Shown: piece by piece, positions 27,983 to 36,533 of the stretch
How positions within the stretch are numbered: the first letter of the stretch is position 1
Layout: every line of letters starts with the position of its first letter
Position numbers and translations under genes: made by a program
Notes under the pieces: generated by a model
What the model was told of the DNA's origin: nothing
Database searches by the model: none
What the model saw: the letters and a program-made list of their open reading frames with translations, nothing else
Assembly (NCBI GenBank): GCA_008501825.1
Contig: QQUA01000017.1
Location: 1 to 64,000 of the forward strand
Direction: 5' to 3'
Source of the DNA: Planctomycetota bacterium
GTDB taxonomy: Bacteria > Planctomycetota > UBA1135
DNA: 64,000 nt

Positions 27983-28253
27983 CTAGGGTCGAAAGGGGTT
28001 CTGCTCCAAGATGCCTCCCTTTGCGGTCGGAATCAAGGATTGCGTAGCAGCTCGAGGAATTCGACTTAAAATCTTTATTCTTATGGACTTATGATGTCTC
28101 TCTGAATTTAAATCGGGTTTCTCTTGGCTTTCTCCTACGACTTCCAAAGCCGCCGGATAGCATGAAATCCAGGGCTTCTACCGGGACGGACCGAAACCTG
28201 CCGGCAGCCCTGGGTTTTCATTGGAGACCCTTCGAAACCCACCAGCGAGTTCC
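27983..28253. other. Divergent intergenic region
   Basis: About 270 bases between the phytase-like gene and the DUF1549 operon. An AT-rich segment at 28060-28120 is a plausible promoter zone for either direction; no gene seen. Confidence 0.4.
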
Positions 28254-30344
28254 ATGCACTTGCATCGCACCCTTTTTCGAGGAGGCTTGGCCGTCCTCGT
28301 CGCCGGCCTGGCCACCTGGGGAGTGGTGGCTGGAGAGACTCCTGATCGGAACCAAGCTCGCCGCCGGGCAGCCGCCGAAATCGACCGCCTTTTGAACGCC
28401 GGTTTGGATTCTCTTGGTTTAAAACCGATGCCCAAAGCCGGCGATGAGGTTTTTCTCCGCCGAATTTACTTGGACTTGGCCGGTCGAATTCCCACCGCCC
28501 AAGAAGCCAAGACCTTTCTTCAATCCAAAGACAGCCGACGGCGAGAAAAGTTGATCGACGAATTATTGGATTCACCTGCTTATGTCAGCAACATGTTCAA
28601 TTTTTGGGCCGATCTGCTTCGAGTCAAGGATCGGTTGAATACCCGGGTTTCCGGCGAACCGTTTCAAGATTGGCTGAAAAATGCTCTGGCTGAAAACCTT
28701 CCTTATGACCAAATGGTCCATGCTCTCCTGACCGCAGAGGGCCCGGCCTATCAAAGGGGCAACGGCGCCACCGGTTATTTCCTCCGGGACTTGGGCATGC
28801 CGGAGGACGCCATGGCGAACACGATGAGAATCTTCGCCGGCACTCGCATGGAATGCGCCCAATGCCACGACCACCCCTTCGCCGATTGGACGCAACGTCA
28901 ATTCTTCCACATGACCGCCTTTCTCGGCGGCATGGAGTATCGCCTTCCCCAAGCCTTGCCGGGAAACCCTCGAGAGCTGCGCCAATTCCGGGAAGAGATT
29001 GAGCAGCGCTACGGCAACGTCGGAGTTCAAGTCTTAAGAAGAACCGCCCAAGGATTGAGTACCGGCCTTGATGGAAGCGGTTCGGGCTACGCCAAACTGC
29101 CGGACAATTACGCCTATGAGGACGCGGAACCGGGCACCTGGTTGCCGGCATCCACGGTTATGGGTCAGAAAGTCGATTTCTCCACGGCTCCGGATCCCGT
29201 AGAAAGAAGGCGAATGGAGCGGCGCCACCGCCGGCGGCCGAATCTACCGGCGCCTCCGGAAACGAATTCGCGGCAAGCATTCGCAAGTTGGTTGGTTTCC
29301 CCGGACCACCCACGTTTCGCTCGTGTAATCGCCAATCGCTTGTGGGCTTATCACATGGGCGCCGGCCTAGTCACCCCACTGGACGACTTCGATCAAAGCA
29401 AAAGCGAAATCCATCCGGAACTACTGGATCATTTGGAAGCGCTGGTGCTTGCCAACAATTTCGATCTTCGGGAAGTGCAGAGCATTTTACTGCGCAGCAA
29501 GGCCTACCAGCGCCAAGCGGTGGTCGACTCGCCTTTGGCCGAGGACGTGTTTGCTTTCGAAGGCCCGCTGATGACCCGGCTGAGTGCGGAAAAGATTTGG
29601 GACTCCCTCTTGACCCTGTTGGTCCCAAATGTGGACCAAAGCCTGCTGCAAGGAGAATCGCCGGAGGCCACTCGCTTGTATGAGGAGTATGAAAAACTGG
29701 CCTTCACCGAAGCGGAGGACTTTGAAGCCGCCATCGCCATGCGGGTGGAACAAAGGCAAAATCCGGAAGCCATGCGGGAAGCTCGCCGTCAAGCTCTCAA
29801 AGCCAGGCAAGCCAAGCGCCGGGAATTGCAACAACAAAGTCAACAACTTCGCCGGGAGCTTCGTCAAGCCAGGAAGCAAAAAGATCAAATGCGGATTCGG
29901 GAACTGCAGGAAGAACTTCTGGCTTTAGAAGAAAAGGCAGAGGAATTCAGAAGCCCCGCCTTCGGCCGCGGCATGGTTCGAGCTTCGGAACTATCCGCCC
30001 CGGCTCCACCGGGCCACTTCCTCCGCACCTTCGGCCAGTCCGATCGGGAGCAGATCGAATCCGCTTCACTTGAGGCTCAGATTCCTCAAGCCCTGGAGTT
30101 GATGAACGGCTTCTTGGAGAAAAATCTGCTGAAGCAAAAGCGAGCCGCTTTACATCTGGCCTTGCAGCAGGCCGGATCTGCCGACGAGAAATTGGAAACC
30201 GCTTTCCTCGCCATCTTGGCCCGCGCCCCCAGTTCCGAAGAACGTCGCCTTTGGCGTTCCGAAATCCAACGGAATCCGGATACCGCCATGGAAGACTTGA
30301 TTTGGGTCCTGGCCAATTGCCATGAGTTTCTGTTTCGGGGATAA
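28254..30344 (+). CDS. DUF1549/DUF1553 protein without the N-terminal cytochrome
   Basis: 696 residues from the ATG at 28254, which precedes a hydrophobic leader (MHLHRTLFRGGLAVLVAGLATWGVVAG); an in-frame TTG at 28221 is less likely. DUF1549: DEVFLRRIYLDLAGRIPTAQEA, NLPYDQMVHALLTA, ECAQCHDHPFADWTQ. DUF1553: NSRQAFASWLVSPDHPRFARVIANRLW, MTRLSAEKIWDSLLT. Between them residues about 515-580 form a charged helical segment that looks like a coiled coil (QQQSQQLRRELRQARKQK). The cytochrome domain absent here is encoded separately by the third gene of the operon. Confidence 0.9.
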   Translation: MHLHRTLFRGGLAVLVAGLATWGVVAGETPDRNQARRRAAAEIDRLLNAGLDSLGLKPMPKAGDEVFLRRIYLDLAGRIPTAQEAKTFLQSKDSRRREKLIDELLDSPAYVSNMFNFWADLLRVKDRLNTRVSGEPFQDWLKNALAENLPYDQMVHALLTAEGPAYQRGNGATGYFLRDLGMPEDAMANTMRIFAGTRMECAQCHDHPFADWTQRQFFHMTAFLGGMEYRLPQALPGNPRELRQFREEIEQRYGNVGVQVLRRTAQGLSTGLDGSGSGYAKLPDNYAYEDAEPGTWLPASTVMGQKVDFSTAPDPVERRRMERRHRRRPNLPAPPETNSRQAFASWLVSPDHPRFARVIANRLWAYHMGAGLVTPLDDFDQSKSEIHPELLDHLEALVLANNFDLREVQSILLRSKAYQRQAVVDSPLAEDVFAFEGPLMTRLSAEKIWDSLLTLLVPNVDQSLLQGESPEATRLYEEYEKLAFTEAEDFEAAIAMRVEQRQNPEAMREARRQALKARQAKRRELQQQSQQLRRELRQARKQKDQMRIRELQEELLALEEKAEEFRSPAFGRGMVRASELSAPAPPGHFLRTFGQSDREQIESASLEAQIPQALELMNGFLEKNLLKQKRAALHLALQQAGSADEKLETAFLAILARAPSSEERRLWRSEIQRNPDTAMEDLIWVLANCHEFLFRG

Positions 30345-30349
30345 GCACC

Positions 30350-31627
30350 ATGCAACCTCCTTCCCAGCCTTTGGATCCCAGTCGCCGGCGCTTCCTGACC
30401 GAAGCTGCCCGAAGCTTTCTTGGTTTAAGTCTACTTCCCTTGCAAAGCTGGCCGAAGTTACCAGGAGATCTGCCCGGGCCCCAAGCTCGCAAAATGATCT
30501 TCCTGTACATGAACGGCGGCATGTCCCATCTGGATACTTTGGACCCAAAGCCCGGGGCCGCCACTCAAGGGGAAACGGAAGTTTTGGGAACCAAGGTGGA
30601 CGGCATCCAGCTTTCGGCCCATTTCCAAAACTTGGTCGGCCATGTAGATAAATTCGCTTTGATCCGCTCGCTGCATTCCACCCAAGGAGCTCACGCAACC
30701 GGCCGTTACTTTTTACATACCAGTTTCCTGCAACGGGGGACGATCCGACACCCGAGCCTGGGTGCTTGGTTAAGCAAAATCGACGGCCCTTTGCACCCGA
30801 ATTTGCCGGCTCACGTGGCGGTGAACGCCGGCAATGACACCGCCAGTGCGGGCTTTCTCAGCGCCCGTCACAACCCGTTACCGATCGGCGACCCTGGATC
30901 CGGGCTACAACACAGTCGCCGCCCGAACCACGTCGACGATCAAAGGGCCGCCCGGCGCTTGGATCGGCTTCAAGCGATGAATCAGAAGTTGGCCAAGCAA
31001 GGTCAGAATGCCGGCACTGCGGCTTATGCTCAAGCCTATGAGCAAGCGCTGAAATTGATGCAATCTCGCGACTTGCAAGCCTTTCAGTTGGATTCTGAAC
31101 CGCAGTGGTTGAAAGAAGCTTATGGGCAAGGCCGATTCGGCCAAGGGTGTTTACTGGCTCGCCGGCTGGTGGAACACGACGTCCGCTTCGTGGAAGTCGG
31201 CTTGGGCGGTTGGGACACTCACAATGACAACTTCGACCGGCTTGCCGAGTTGGTTCCGGAATTGGACCAAGCGCTATCGGCATTGCTGGCCGATTTGCAA
31301 GCTCGCGGTCTCCTCGAAGAAACTTTGGTCGTGCTGGCGTCCGAATTCGGCCGCACACCGAAAATCAACGACCGAACCGGACGGGATCACTTCCCTCAAG
31401 CTTTCTCCGCCTTGCTCGCCGGCGGCGGCATTCGCGGAGGTCAAGTTCACGGTCAAACCGACGCCACCGGAGAAAACATCGTCGCCGATCCGGTGAGCAT
31501 TCCGGATTTCAATGCAACCCTGGCTTACGGCTTGGGCTTGCCTTTGGAAAAAGAGTATTTCTCCCCTTCCGGCCGGCCTTTCCGGGTCGCTGACAAGGGT
31601 CGACCTGTTCGCAGCCTGTTCGCCTAA
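30350..31627 (+). CDS. DUF1501 protein
   Basis: 425 residues. Tat-like start (SRRRFLTEAARSFLGLSLLPLQS). Core motifs MIFLYMNGGMSHLDTLDPKPG, FALIRSLHSTQGAHATGRYFLH, CLLARRLVEHDVRFVEVGLGGWDTHNDN, LVVLASEFGRTPKIND, GRDHFPQAFSALLAGGGIRGG. Starts 5 bases after the previous stop. Paralogue of the gene at 22448-23863. Confidence 0.92.
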   Translation: MQPPSQPLDPSRRRFLTEAARSFLGLSLLPLQSWPKLPGDLPGPQARKMIFLYMNGGMSHLDTLDPKPGAATQGETEVLGTKVDGIQLSAHFQNLVGHVDKFALIRSLHSTQGAHATGRYFLHTSFLQRGTIRHPSLGAWLSKIDGPLHPNLPAHVAVNAGNDTASAGFLSARHNPLPIGDPGSGLQHSRRPNHVDDQRAARRLDRLQAMNQKLAKQGQNAGTAAYAQAYEQALKLMQSRDLQAFQLDSEPQWLKEAYGQGRFGQGCLLARRLVEHDVRFVEVGLGGWDTHNDNFDRLAELVPELDQALSALLADLQARGLLEETLVVLASEFGRTPKINDRTGRDHFPQAFSALLAGGGIRGGQVHGQTDATGENIVADPVSIPDFNATLAYGLGLPLEKEYFSPSGRPFRVADKGRPVRSLFA

Positions 31628-31632
31628 TCACC

Positions 31633-32601
31633 ATGATCTCTCTTTGTTGGCTCGGTCTTTTCGCTGGCTTCAACTTGGGTCAAGAACCAGAGCCGGTGGA
31701 CTTCGCCTCGCAAGTCCTGCCGATTCTGAAGCAGCATTGTTTCTCTTGCCACGCCTCCGAAAGTTTAGGTGGACCCAAAAAGGCCAAGGCAGGACTGCGT
31801 TTGGACGGAGCCGGTTGGATTCTCGCCGGAGCCAAGGGAGATCAGGTCTTGGTCCCAGGAAAGCCGGAAGAAAGTTCCCTTTGGAGCATGATGGCCTTGC
31901 CGGCGGACGATCCCGACATCATGCCGGCCAAAGGCGATCCTGCCTCGGCAGAAGAAATCGCCCTGATTCGGCAATGGATTGAAGAGGGAGCTTCCTTTGG
32001 CGATTGGCGAGGTGAAGCCGGCGGCCTGACCATTCGCAAAGGCCCGGCTCCGGACCAACCGGTTTCGGTGATGGAGCGAATGGCCAAGAACCTGGAGCCC
32101 GCTTCCCAAGCACAAATTAAGAAAGCGGCCGGCGACAAGGCCCGCATCACTCCGGTTCGCCCGGGAAGCCCTCTGCTTCACGTCGAGTTCCCCCACAAAG
32201 ACCGGGGACTCAATAAAAACGACCTGCAGAGATTGCAAAGCATCGCTCCTTGGGTAGCCATATTGGACTTATCCCGCTTGCCCTTGAAGGAAGAGGTGCT
32301 CGGCCAATTGCCCAAACTGCCTCGACTGATTCGACTGGAAATGCGGTCCACCGGTTTGGATGACCGGGGCCTTGCCGCATTGCCGCCGCTGGCGGAGTTG
32401 CGGGTGTGCAATTTGTTCGGAAACCCGATCGGAAACGCCTCGGTCAAAAAACTCTTGAGCTTCCCTCAATTGAGGGTGCTCTATCTTTGGAAGACCGAGA
32501 TCACGGAAGCCGGGGTGGATTCCCTGCGCAAAGATCGGGCGAAATTGCAAGTTCACTGGAATCCGAAGTTCCCGGCGCCAAGAAATCCGGCTTCCGATTA
32601 A
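31633..32601 (+). CDS. Planctomycete cytochrome-C-domain protein with leucine-rich repeats
   Basis: 322 residues. A short leader (MISLCWLGLFAGFNLG) is followed by the haem motif C36-F-S-C39-H40 and the planctomycete cytochrome pattern (GLRLDGAGWI, PGKPEESSLW, MPAKGDPASAEEIALIRQWIEEGASFG). Residues about 205-310 are leucine-rich repeats (LPKLPRLIRLEMRSTGLDDRG, LPPLAELRVCNLFGNPIGN, FPQLRVLYLWKTEITEAGV). Third gene of the operon, 5 bases after the DUF1501 stop. It probably supplies the haem domain missing from the first gene. Confidence 0.88.
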   Translation: MISLCWLGLFAGFNLGQEPEPVDFASQVLPILKQHCFSCHASESLGGPKKAKAGLRLDGAGWILAGAKGDQVLVPGKPEESSLWSMMALPADDPDIMPAKGDPASAEEIALIRQWIEEGASFGDWRGEAGGLTIRKGPAPDQPVSVMERMAKNLEPASQAQIKKAAGDKARITPVRPGSPLLHVEFPHKDRGLNKNDLQRLQSIAPWVAILDLSRLPLKEEVLGQLPKLPRLIRLEMRSTGLDDRGLAALPPLAELRVCNLFGNPIGNASVKKLLSFPQLRVLYLWKTEITEAGVDSLRKDRAKLQVHWNPKFPAPRNPASD

Positions 32602-32644
32602 GGCCGGACCTCCTCAAATCGAGGGTACAGGTTAAAATTGGAGA

Positions 32645-33781
32645 ATGATTCTGTTCTCCTTGGCTCTACTCTTTCTTCAAGTCCCGTCGGAAGGTCATTT
32701 TTCACCTCAAAGCGGAGGCCGAGGCGGTCCGAGTTTTCAATGGGAACTGGATCGGCTGGTCCAGCGCAATCAAGGCTATGGAGGCGGAGTCTATCGAGTC
32801 AGTCACGGCAGCCATGGCTTGATTTGGGAAGGTGCCTCCGGGGAACTGCTCCGTGGCGGCGCCCCAATGCGGGCGGATTCCGTTTTTGAAATCGCCAGCA
32901 CGACCAAGGCCATGACTGCAGCCGCGGTTTTATTGCTGATGGAAGACGGTCTATTGGATATGGATGCACCCATCGATACCTATCTTCCCGCCGCCTACAC
33001 CCAAGACCTTTTAGTCATCCAAGGTCACAATTACGGGCCGGAACTCACCCTTCGCCAGTTATTGAGCCACACGGCCGGACTTCCTGACTACTGGTCGGAT
33101 CCGCCCTTTGTCTTTCCCGGACAAAACGCTTTTTTAGTCGATTATTACCTTCGCCCTGGAAAGTTTTGGACTCCGGAAGAAGTCTTGAGCTACGTACCTG
33201 ATTTAGATCCGAAGTTCGTTCCAGGAACCGGATGGCACTACTCCGATACCGGATTCGTGCTCGCCGGTCTGATTGCTGAGCGGGTGAGCGGCCAAAGCCT
33301 TCACAAAGTTTTTCGTCATAAAATCTTTCTTCCCCTGGGCATGAATGATACTTGGTTGCATTGGCGTGAACCTCAACCGCCGGGACAAAGCACTTCGCAC
33401 CGTTACGAAAGCCAATGGAATATGTTTCCCAAACGGCACAACAGCGCTGATTGGGCCGGCGGCGGTTTGGTCAGCAGCACTCGAGACCTTGAAGCATTTA
33501 TTCGAGCCCTGGCGGACGAAACCTTGTTCACGCAACCGTCCACCAGCGGTCAAATGCAAGCTTGGGTCCCCACCGGCATGGGTCAAATCGAATATGGCTT
33601 GGGTTTGTTTCAAGTTCCGCTCGGTTTTGGCCTCGGAAAAATCTGGGGTCACGACGGCTACGGCAACTCATGGATGTACTTCTGGCCGGACCAGGACGTC
33701 AGCTTCGTCGGAACTTTGAATCAGGCCTCTAACGATTGGTGGCCTCTGGTTCTGGCCACCGCCTGGCAATTGCAACCATAA
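32645..33781 (+). CDS. Serine hydrolase, beta-lactamase class C family
   Basis: 378 residues with a short hydrophobic leader (MILFSLALLFLQVP). Catalytic S85-T-T-K88 in FEIASTTKAM, Y199-S-D in GWHYSDTG, and HDG in the WGHDGYGNS segment near residue 338 in place of the third class-C motif. LLSHTAGLPDYW is also typical. Such secreted or periplasmic hydrolases include esterases, D-aminopeptidases and transpeptidase-like enzymes; the substrate cannot be told. It has its own gap of 43 bases from the cytochrome/LRR gene. Confidence 0.88.
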   Translation: MILFSLALLFLQVPSEGHFSPQSGGRGGPSFQWELDRLVQRNQGYGGGVYRVSHGSHGLIWEGASGELLRGGAPMRADSVFEIASTTKAMTAAAVLLLMEDGLLDMDAPIDTYLPAAYTQDLLVIQGHNYGPELTLRQLLSHTAGLPDYWSDPPFVFPGQNAFLVDYYLRPGKFWTPEEVLSYVPDLDPKFVPGTGWHYSDTGFVLAGLIAERVSGQSLHKVFRHKIFLPLGMNDTWLHWREPQPPGQSTSHRYESQWNMFPKRHNSADWAGGGLVSSTRDLEAFIRALADETLFTQPSTSGQMQAWVPTGMGQIEYGLGLFQVPLGFGLGKIWGHDGYGNSWMYFWPDQDVSFVGTLNQASNDWWPLVLATAWQLQP

Positions 33782-33821
33782 AGAGCAACGCTTCTCTTTA
33801 TTCAACAATTTCGGTCTTATT

Positions 33822-33835
33822 TGAATAAAAATTCT
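33822..33835 (+). promoter_or_regulatory. ARG-box-like operator upstream of argR
   Basis: TGAATAAAAATTCT matches 9 of 10 fixed positions of the ArgR box pattern TGAAT-N4-ATTCA. It lies 38 bases before the argR start. A weaker related stretch is at 33853-33866. It suggests that ArgR controls its own operon. Confidence 0.7.
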
Positions 33836-33873
33836 CTATTGACGCATCTTTATTTATTTTTATTCTTTCTCGT

Positions 33874-34308
33874 ATGAACGAGGCCCAGCCTCTTCGCCGC
33901 CAGTTCTTGCGTGAAATCCTGCGCAAGGGCGAAGCGGGTACGCAAGCCGAGCTGCAACAAGCTCTGGCCGCCCGGGGTTTGGATGCCACTCAACCCTCCA
34001 TCAGCCGAGACCTGCGCTCCTTAGGTGCGATCAAGGTGGGCGGCCGCTATCACCTACACGAAGCCGATCGCATTACCCCGCTGGAAAACCTCCGCACCTT
34101 GCTGCGGGGAGTCGATTCGGCCGGGCCTCATTTGACTTTGATTTTCTGCGAACCGGGTGCCGCCAGCGCCATCGCCCGGGCCTTGGAAGGCGAACACTTT
34201 CCTGGCTTGGCCGGCACCGTGGCCGGAGACGACACCGTCTTCGCCGCCATGAAAACCCAATCCGCCGGCCGCGATCTGCAAAGAAGGATCGCCGCGCTGC
34301 TGGCCTGA
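33874..34308 (+). CDS. argR: Arginine repressor ArgR
   Basis: 144 residues, typical length. N-terminal winged helix (about 1-68) with TQPSISRDLRSLGAIKVGGRY, the ArgR DNA-recognition pattern. C-terminal hexamer/arginine-binding domain with LENLRTLLRGVDSAGPHLTLIF and GTVAGDDTVFAA; the GDD motif contacts arginine in this family. It leads the arginine operon and argG starts 12 bases after its stop. No clear ribosome site precedes its ATG, so its transcript may have a very short leader. Confidence 0.95.
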   Translation: MNEAQPLRRQFLREILRKGEAGTQAELQQALAARGLDATQPSISRDLRSLGAIKVGGRYHLHEADRITPLENLRTLLRGVDSAGPHLTLIFCEPGAASAIARALEGEHFPGLAGTVAGDDTVFAAMKTQSAGRDLQRRIAALLA

Positions 34309-34320
34309 GAGGAAACCAAG

Positions 34321-35505
34321 ATGCGCATCTTGCTGGCCTACTCGGGAGGCCTGGACACCTCCTACTTGATTGCCACCTTGGCCCGACAAGGGCACCAAGT
34401 CACTGCCTGCACCGTGGATTGCGGAGGGCTCACCGACGCTGATCGACGTCACTTAATTGAACACGCCTTGCGCTTGGGAGCCCACAACGCCCGCTGTTTG
34501 GACGCACGCGATCCACTTTATCGCCAGGTGCTGCGTTGGTTCATTGCCGCCCACGTCCGGCGGGGAGCCACTTATCCCCTTTCGGTAGGTGCCGAGCGCA
34601 GCTTGCAAGCCACGGTTTTGGCCAAAGTCGCTCAAAAGGAAGCTTTTGATGCGCTTGCTCACGGCTGCACCGCTGCAGGAAATGACCAAATACGTTTCGA
34701 AGGTGCTTTGACCGTCGTGGCTCCAGACCTTCCGATTCTGGCTCCCATTCGAGATCAACCAGTTTCACGAGAGCAGCAGATTCAATGGTTGAAAAGCCAT
34801 TCTTTGCCTCTACCTGCAAGCGGAGGCCAATATTCCATTAACGCCGGTCTCTGGGGGCTCACCATCGGCGGTGGCCCGCTGCACGATCCGGCTAAGCCGT
34901 TGCCGGAAGAGATGTGGCAATGGACAGCAGGGGCATCCAAGTCCCAGCAACTCAGCCTCCAGTTTGAACAGGGCCATCCGGTTGCCATCAACGGCAACCT
35001 TTTGAATCCTGTGGACTGCATCGAGCAGTTGAATCAAATGGCCGGGGCTTGCGGCGTCGGTCGAGGCTACCACCTGGGCGATACGGTCTTGGGGATCAAG
35101 GGCCGCATCGCTTACGAAGCTCCCGCTGCTGAGGTTTTACTCGCCGCCCACCGCGAGCTGGAAAAGTTGGTGTTGACGGAAGAGCAACGCTTTTGGAAAG
35201 ACCATCTTGGAGAAATCTACGGCCAGCGCATCCACCAAGGCCGTTACCACGATCCATTGCTCCGCGATTTCGAATGCCTGTTTGAATCCACTCAAACCCG
35301 AGTAAGCGGCTCTGCCTTTTTAAGCCTGGAACACGGCAAGGCGGTCGTGACCGGAGTGACTTCGCCCTATTCCATGCTGAACGCCAGCGATGCGACTTAC
35401 GGAGAACAGCCAGCTTCTCTGTCCGATCCGGCTGGACCCGCAGCTTTTGCCCGCATCTTGGTCGAACCGGCCCGCTTGTACGCCTTGGCGGCGAACCAAG
35501 GATGA
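34321..35505 (+). CDS. argG: Argininosuccinate synthase
   Basis: 394 residues, normal length. Begins MRILLAYSGGLDTSYLI, the N-type ATP pyrophosphatase P-loop (AYSGGLDTS). Further landmarks are the AHGCTAAGNDQIRFE segment (normally HGCTGKGNDQ) and GQYSINAGLWG. It joins citrulline and aspartate with ATP to argininosuccinate in the cytoplasm. GAGAGGA before the ATG is a good ribosome site. Its stop overlaps the next start in an ATGA at 35502-35505. The GKGND to AAGND change is mild and the enzyme is probably active. Confidence 0.95.
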   Translation: MRILLAYSGGLDTSYLIATLARQGHQVTACTVDCGGLTDADRRHLIEHALRLGAHNARCLDARDPLYRQVLRWFIAAHVRRGATYPLSVGAERSLQATVLAKVAQKEAFDALAHGCTAAGNDQIRFEGALTVVAPDLPILAPIRDQPVSREQQIQWLKSHSLPLPASGGQYSINAGLWGLTIGGGPLHDPAKPLPEEMWQWTAGASKSQQLSLQFEQGHPVAINGNLLNPVDCIEQLNQMAGACGVGRGYHLGDTVLGIKGRIAYEAPAAEVLLAAHRELEKLVLTEEQRFWKDHLGEIYGQRIHQGRYHDPLLRDFECLFESTQTRVSGSAFLSLEHGKAVVTGVTSPYSMLNASDATYGEQPASLSDPAGPAAFARILVEPARLYALAANQG

Positions 35506-36533
35506 AACGTCTGACTCTACAGAAAATCGGCTCGGTCACCCATCGTTTGGGCTTGCGTCCTCAAGCGGTTTTAAGCTCGCGAATACCCGCGGAAGCCGGC
35601 ATTGTGGTGGCGTGTCGGGTACAAAGCTCGCGACATCATTACCACACTTTGGAAAATCCCAATGGCCGTATGGTTCCACTGCGGCCGGGAGATTCCATCG
35701 CCGGTGCACTGGGCGATCGTCACGCATTACACGGATTTGCCGGCCAAGTTCCGGACCAGGTCCAACCCGGCGACCGTTTGCAACTCTTGAATCTGGGTGG
35801 AGTCATCGGCTGCGGAGCCACGGCTACGCCCAAACTTGGCCAGCCGTTTCAACTTGAGGTATTGGGCGCGGTCATGGATTTCCCTCATCCCGGACATCGC
35901 GCCGGAGTGCCGGCTCACATCGGACGAGCGGCTCTTCCCAAGCGGAATCTACCCCATCGATTGCCACCGGTCTTGGCCTTTCTCGGCACTTCGATGGACT
36001 CCGGCAAAACCACCGCCGCCTCAGCCGTGGTTTCTCAATTGGCTGATCGAGGAAAGAAAGTCGCCTGCGGAAAATTGACCGGAGTCTCCCTCATGCGCGA
36101 CATGTTATTGCTGCAAGACCACGGAGCCTCGGTGGTCGCTTCCTTCACCGACTTCGGCGTGGTCACGACCAACGAAGAAAACGCAGTGCCCACCGGCTAT
36201 TCCCTGTTGGCTTACCTAATTGATCACGAACCGGACGTCGTAGTTCTGGAAATGGGAGACGGCTTGTTTGGAACCTACGGGGTTCAAGCCTTGCTTCAAG
36301 ATGCCGCCTTTCGCTCCTGCGTTACCCAATGGATTTTGTGTGCACAAGATCCGGTTGGCGCTTGGGGAGCGGTACGCCACCTGCAAGAAGCCTTTCAGAT
36401 CCGGCCCACGGTGATCAGCGGACCGATTACCGACACGGAAGTAGGAACCAGTTACTGCCGAAATGCTTTGGAATTGCCGGCATACAACGCCATGAAAAGC
36501 CCGCAGGCTTTGGCAGGAGAAGTTCAGCCATGA
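35502..36533 (+). CDS. Unrecognised P-loop NTPase-like protein inside the arginine operon
   Basis: 343 residues. Residues 1-150 are beta-rich and barrel-like (RPGDSIAGALGDRHALHGFAG, QPGDRLQLLNLGGVIGCG). From 155 a P-loop domain follows: Walker A GTSMDSGKTT at 162-171, a helix, KVACGKLTG, then a Walker-B-like PDVVVLEMGDGL at 244-255. Layout recalls MobB/DUF1611-type P-loop proteins but I cannot place it in a named family. It overlaps argG and argC by ATGA at both ends, so it is firmly part of the operon. The cluster has no acetyltransferase (argA/argJ or GNAT), so a role in glutamate acylation, or in regulation, is a reasonable hypothesis. Confidence 0.8.
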   Translation: MKRLTLQKIGSVTHRLGLRPQAVLSSRIPAEAGIVVACRVQSSRHHYHTLENPNGRMVPLRPGDSIAGALGDRHALHGFAGQVPDQVQPGDRLQLLNLGGVIGCGATATPKLGQPFQLEVLGAVMDFPHPGHRAGVPAHIGRAALPKRNLPHRLPPVLAFLGTSMDSGKTTAASAVVSQLADRGKKVACGKLTGVSLMRDMLLLQDHGASVVASFTDFGVVTTNEENAVPTGYSLLAYLIDHEPDVVVLEMGDGLFGTYGVQALLQDAAFRSCVTQWILCAQDPVGAWGAVRHLQEAFQIRPTVISGPITDTEVGTSYCRNALELPAYNAMKSPQALAGEVQP

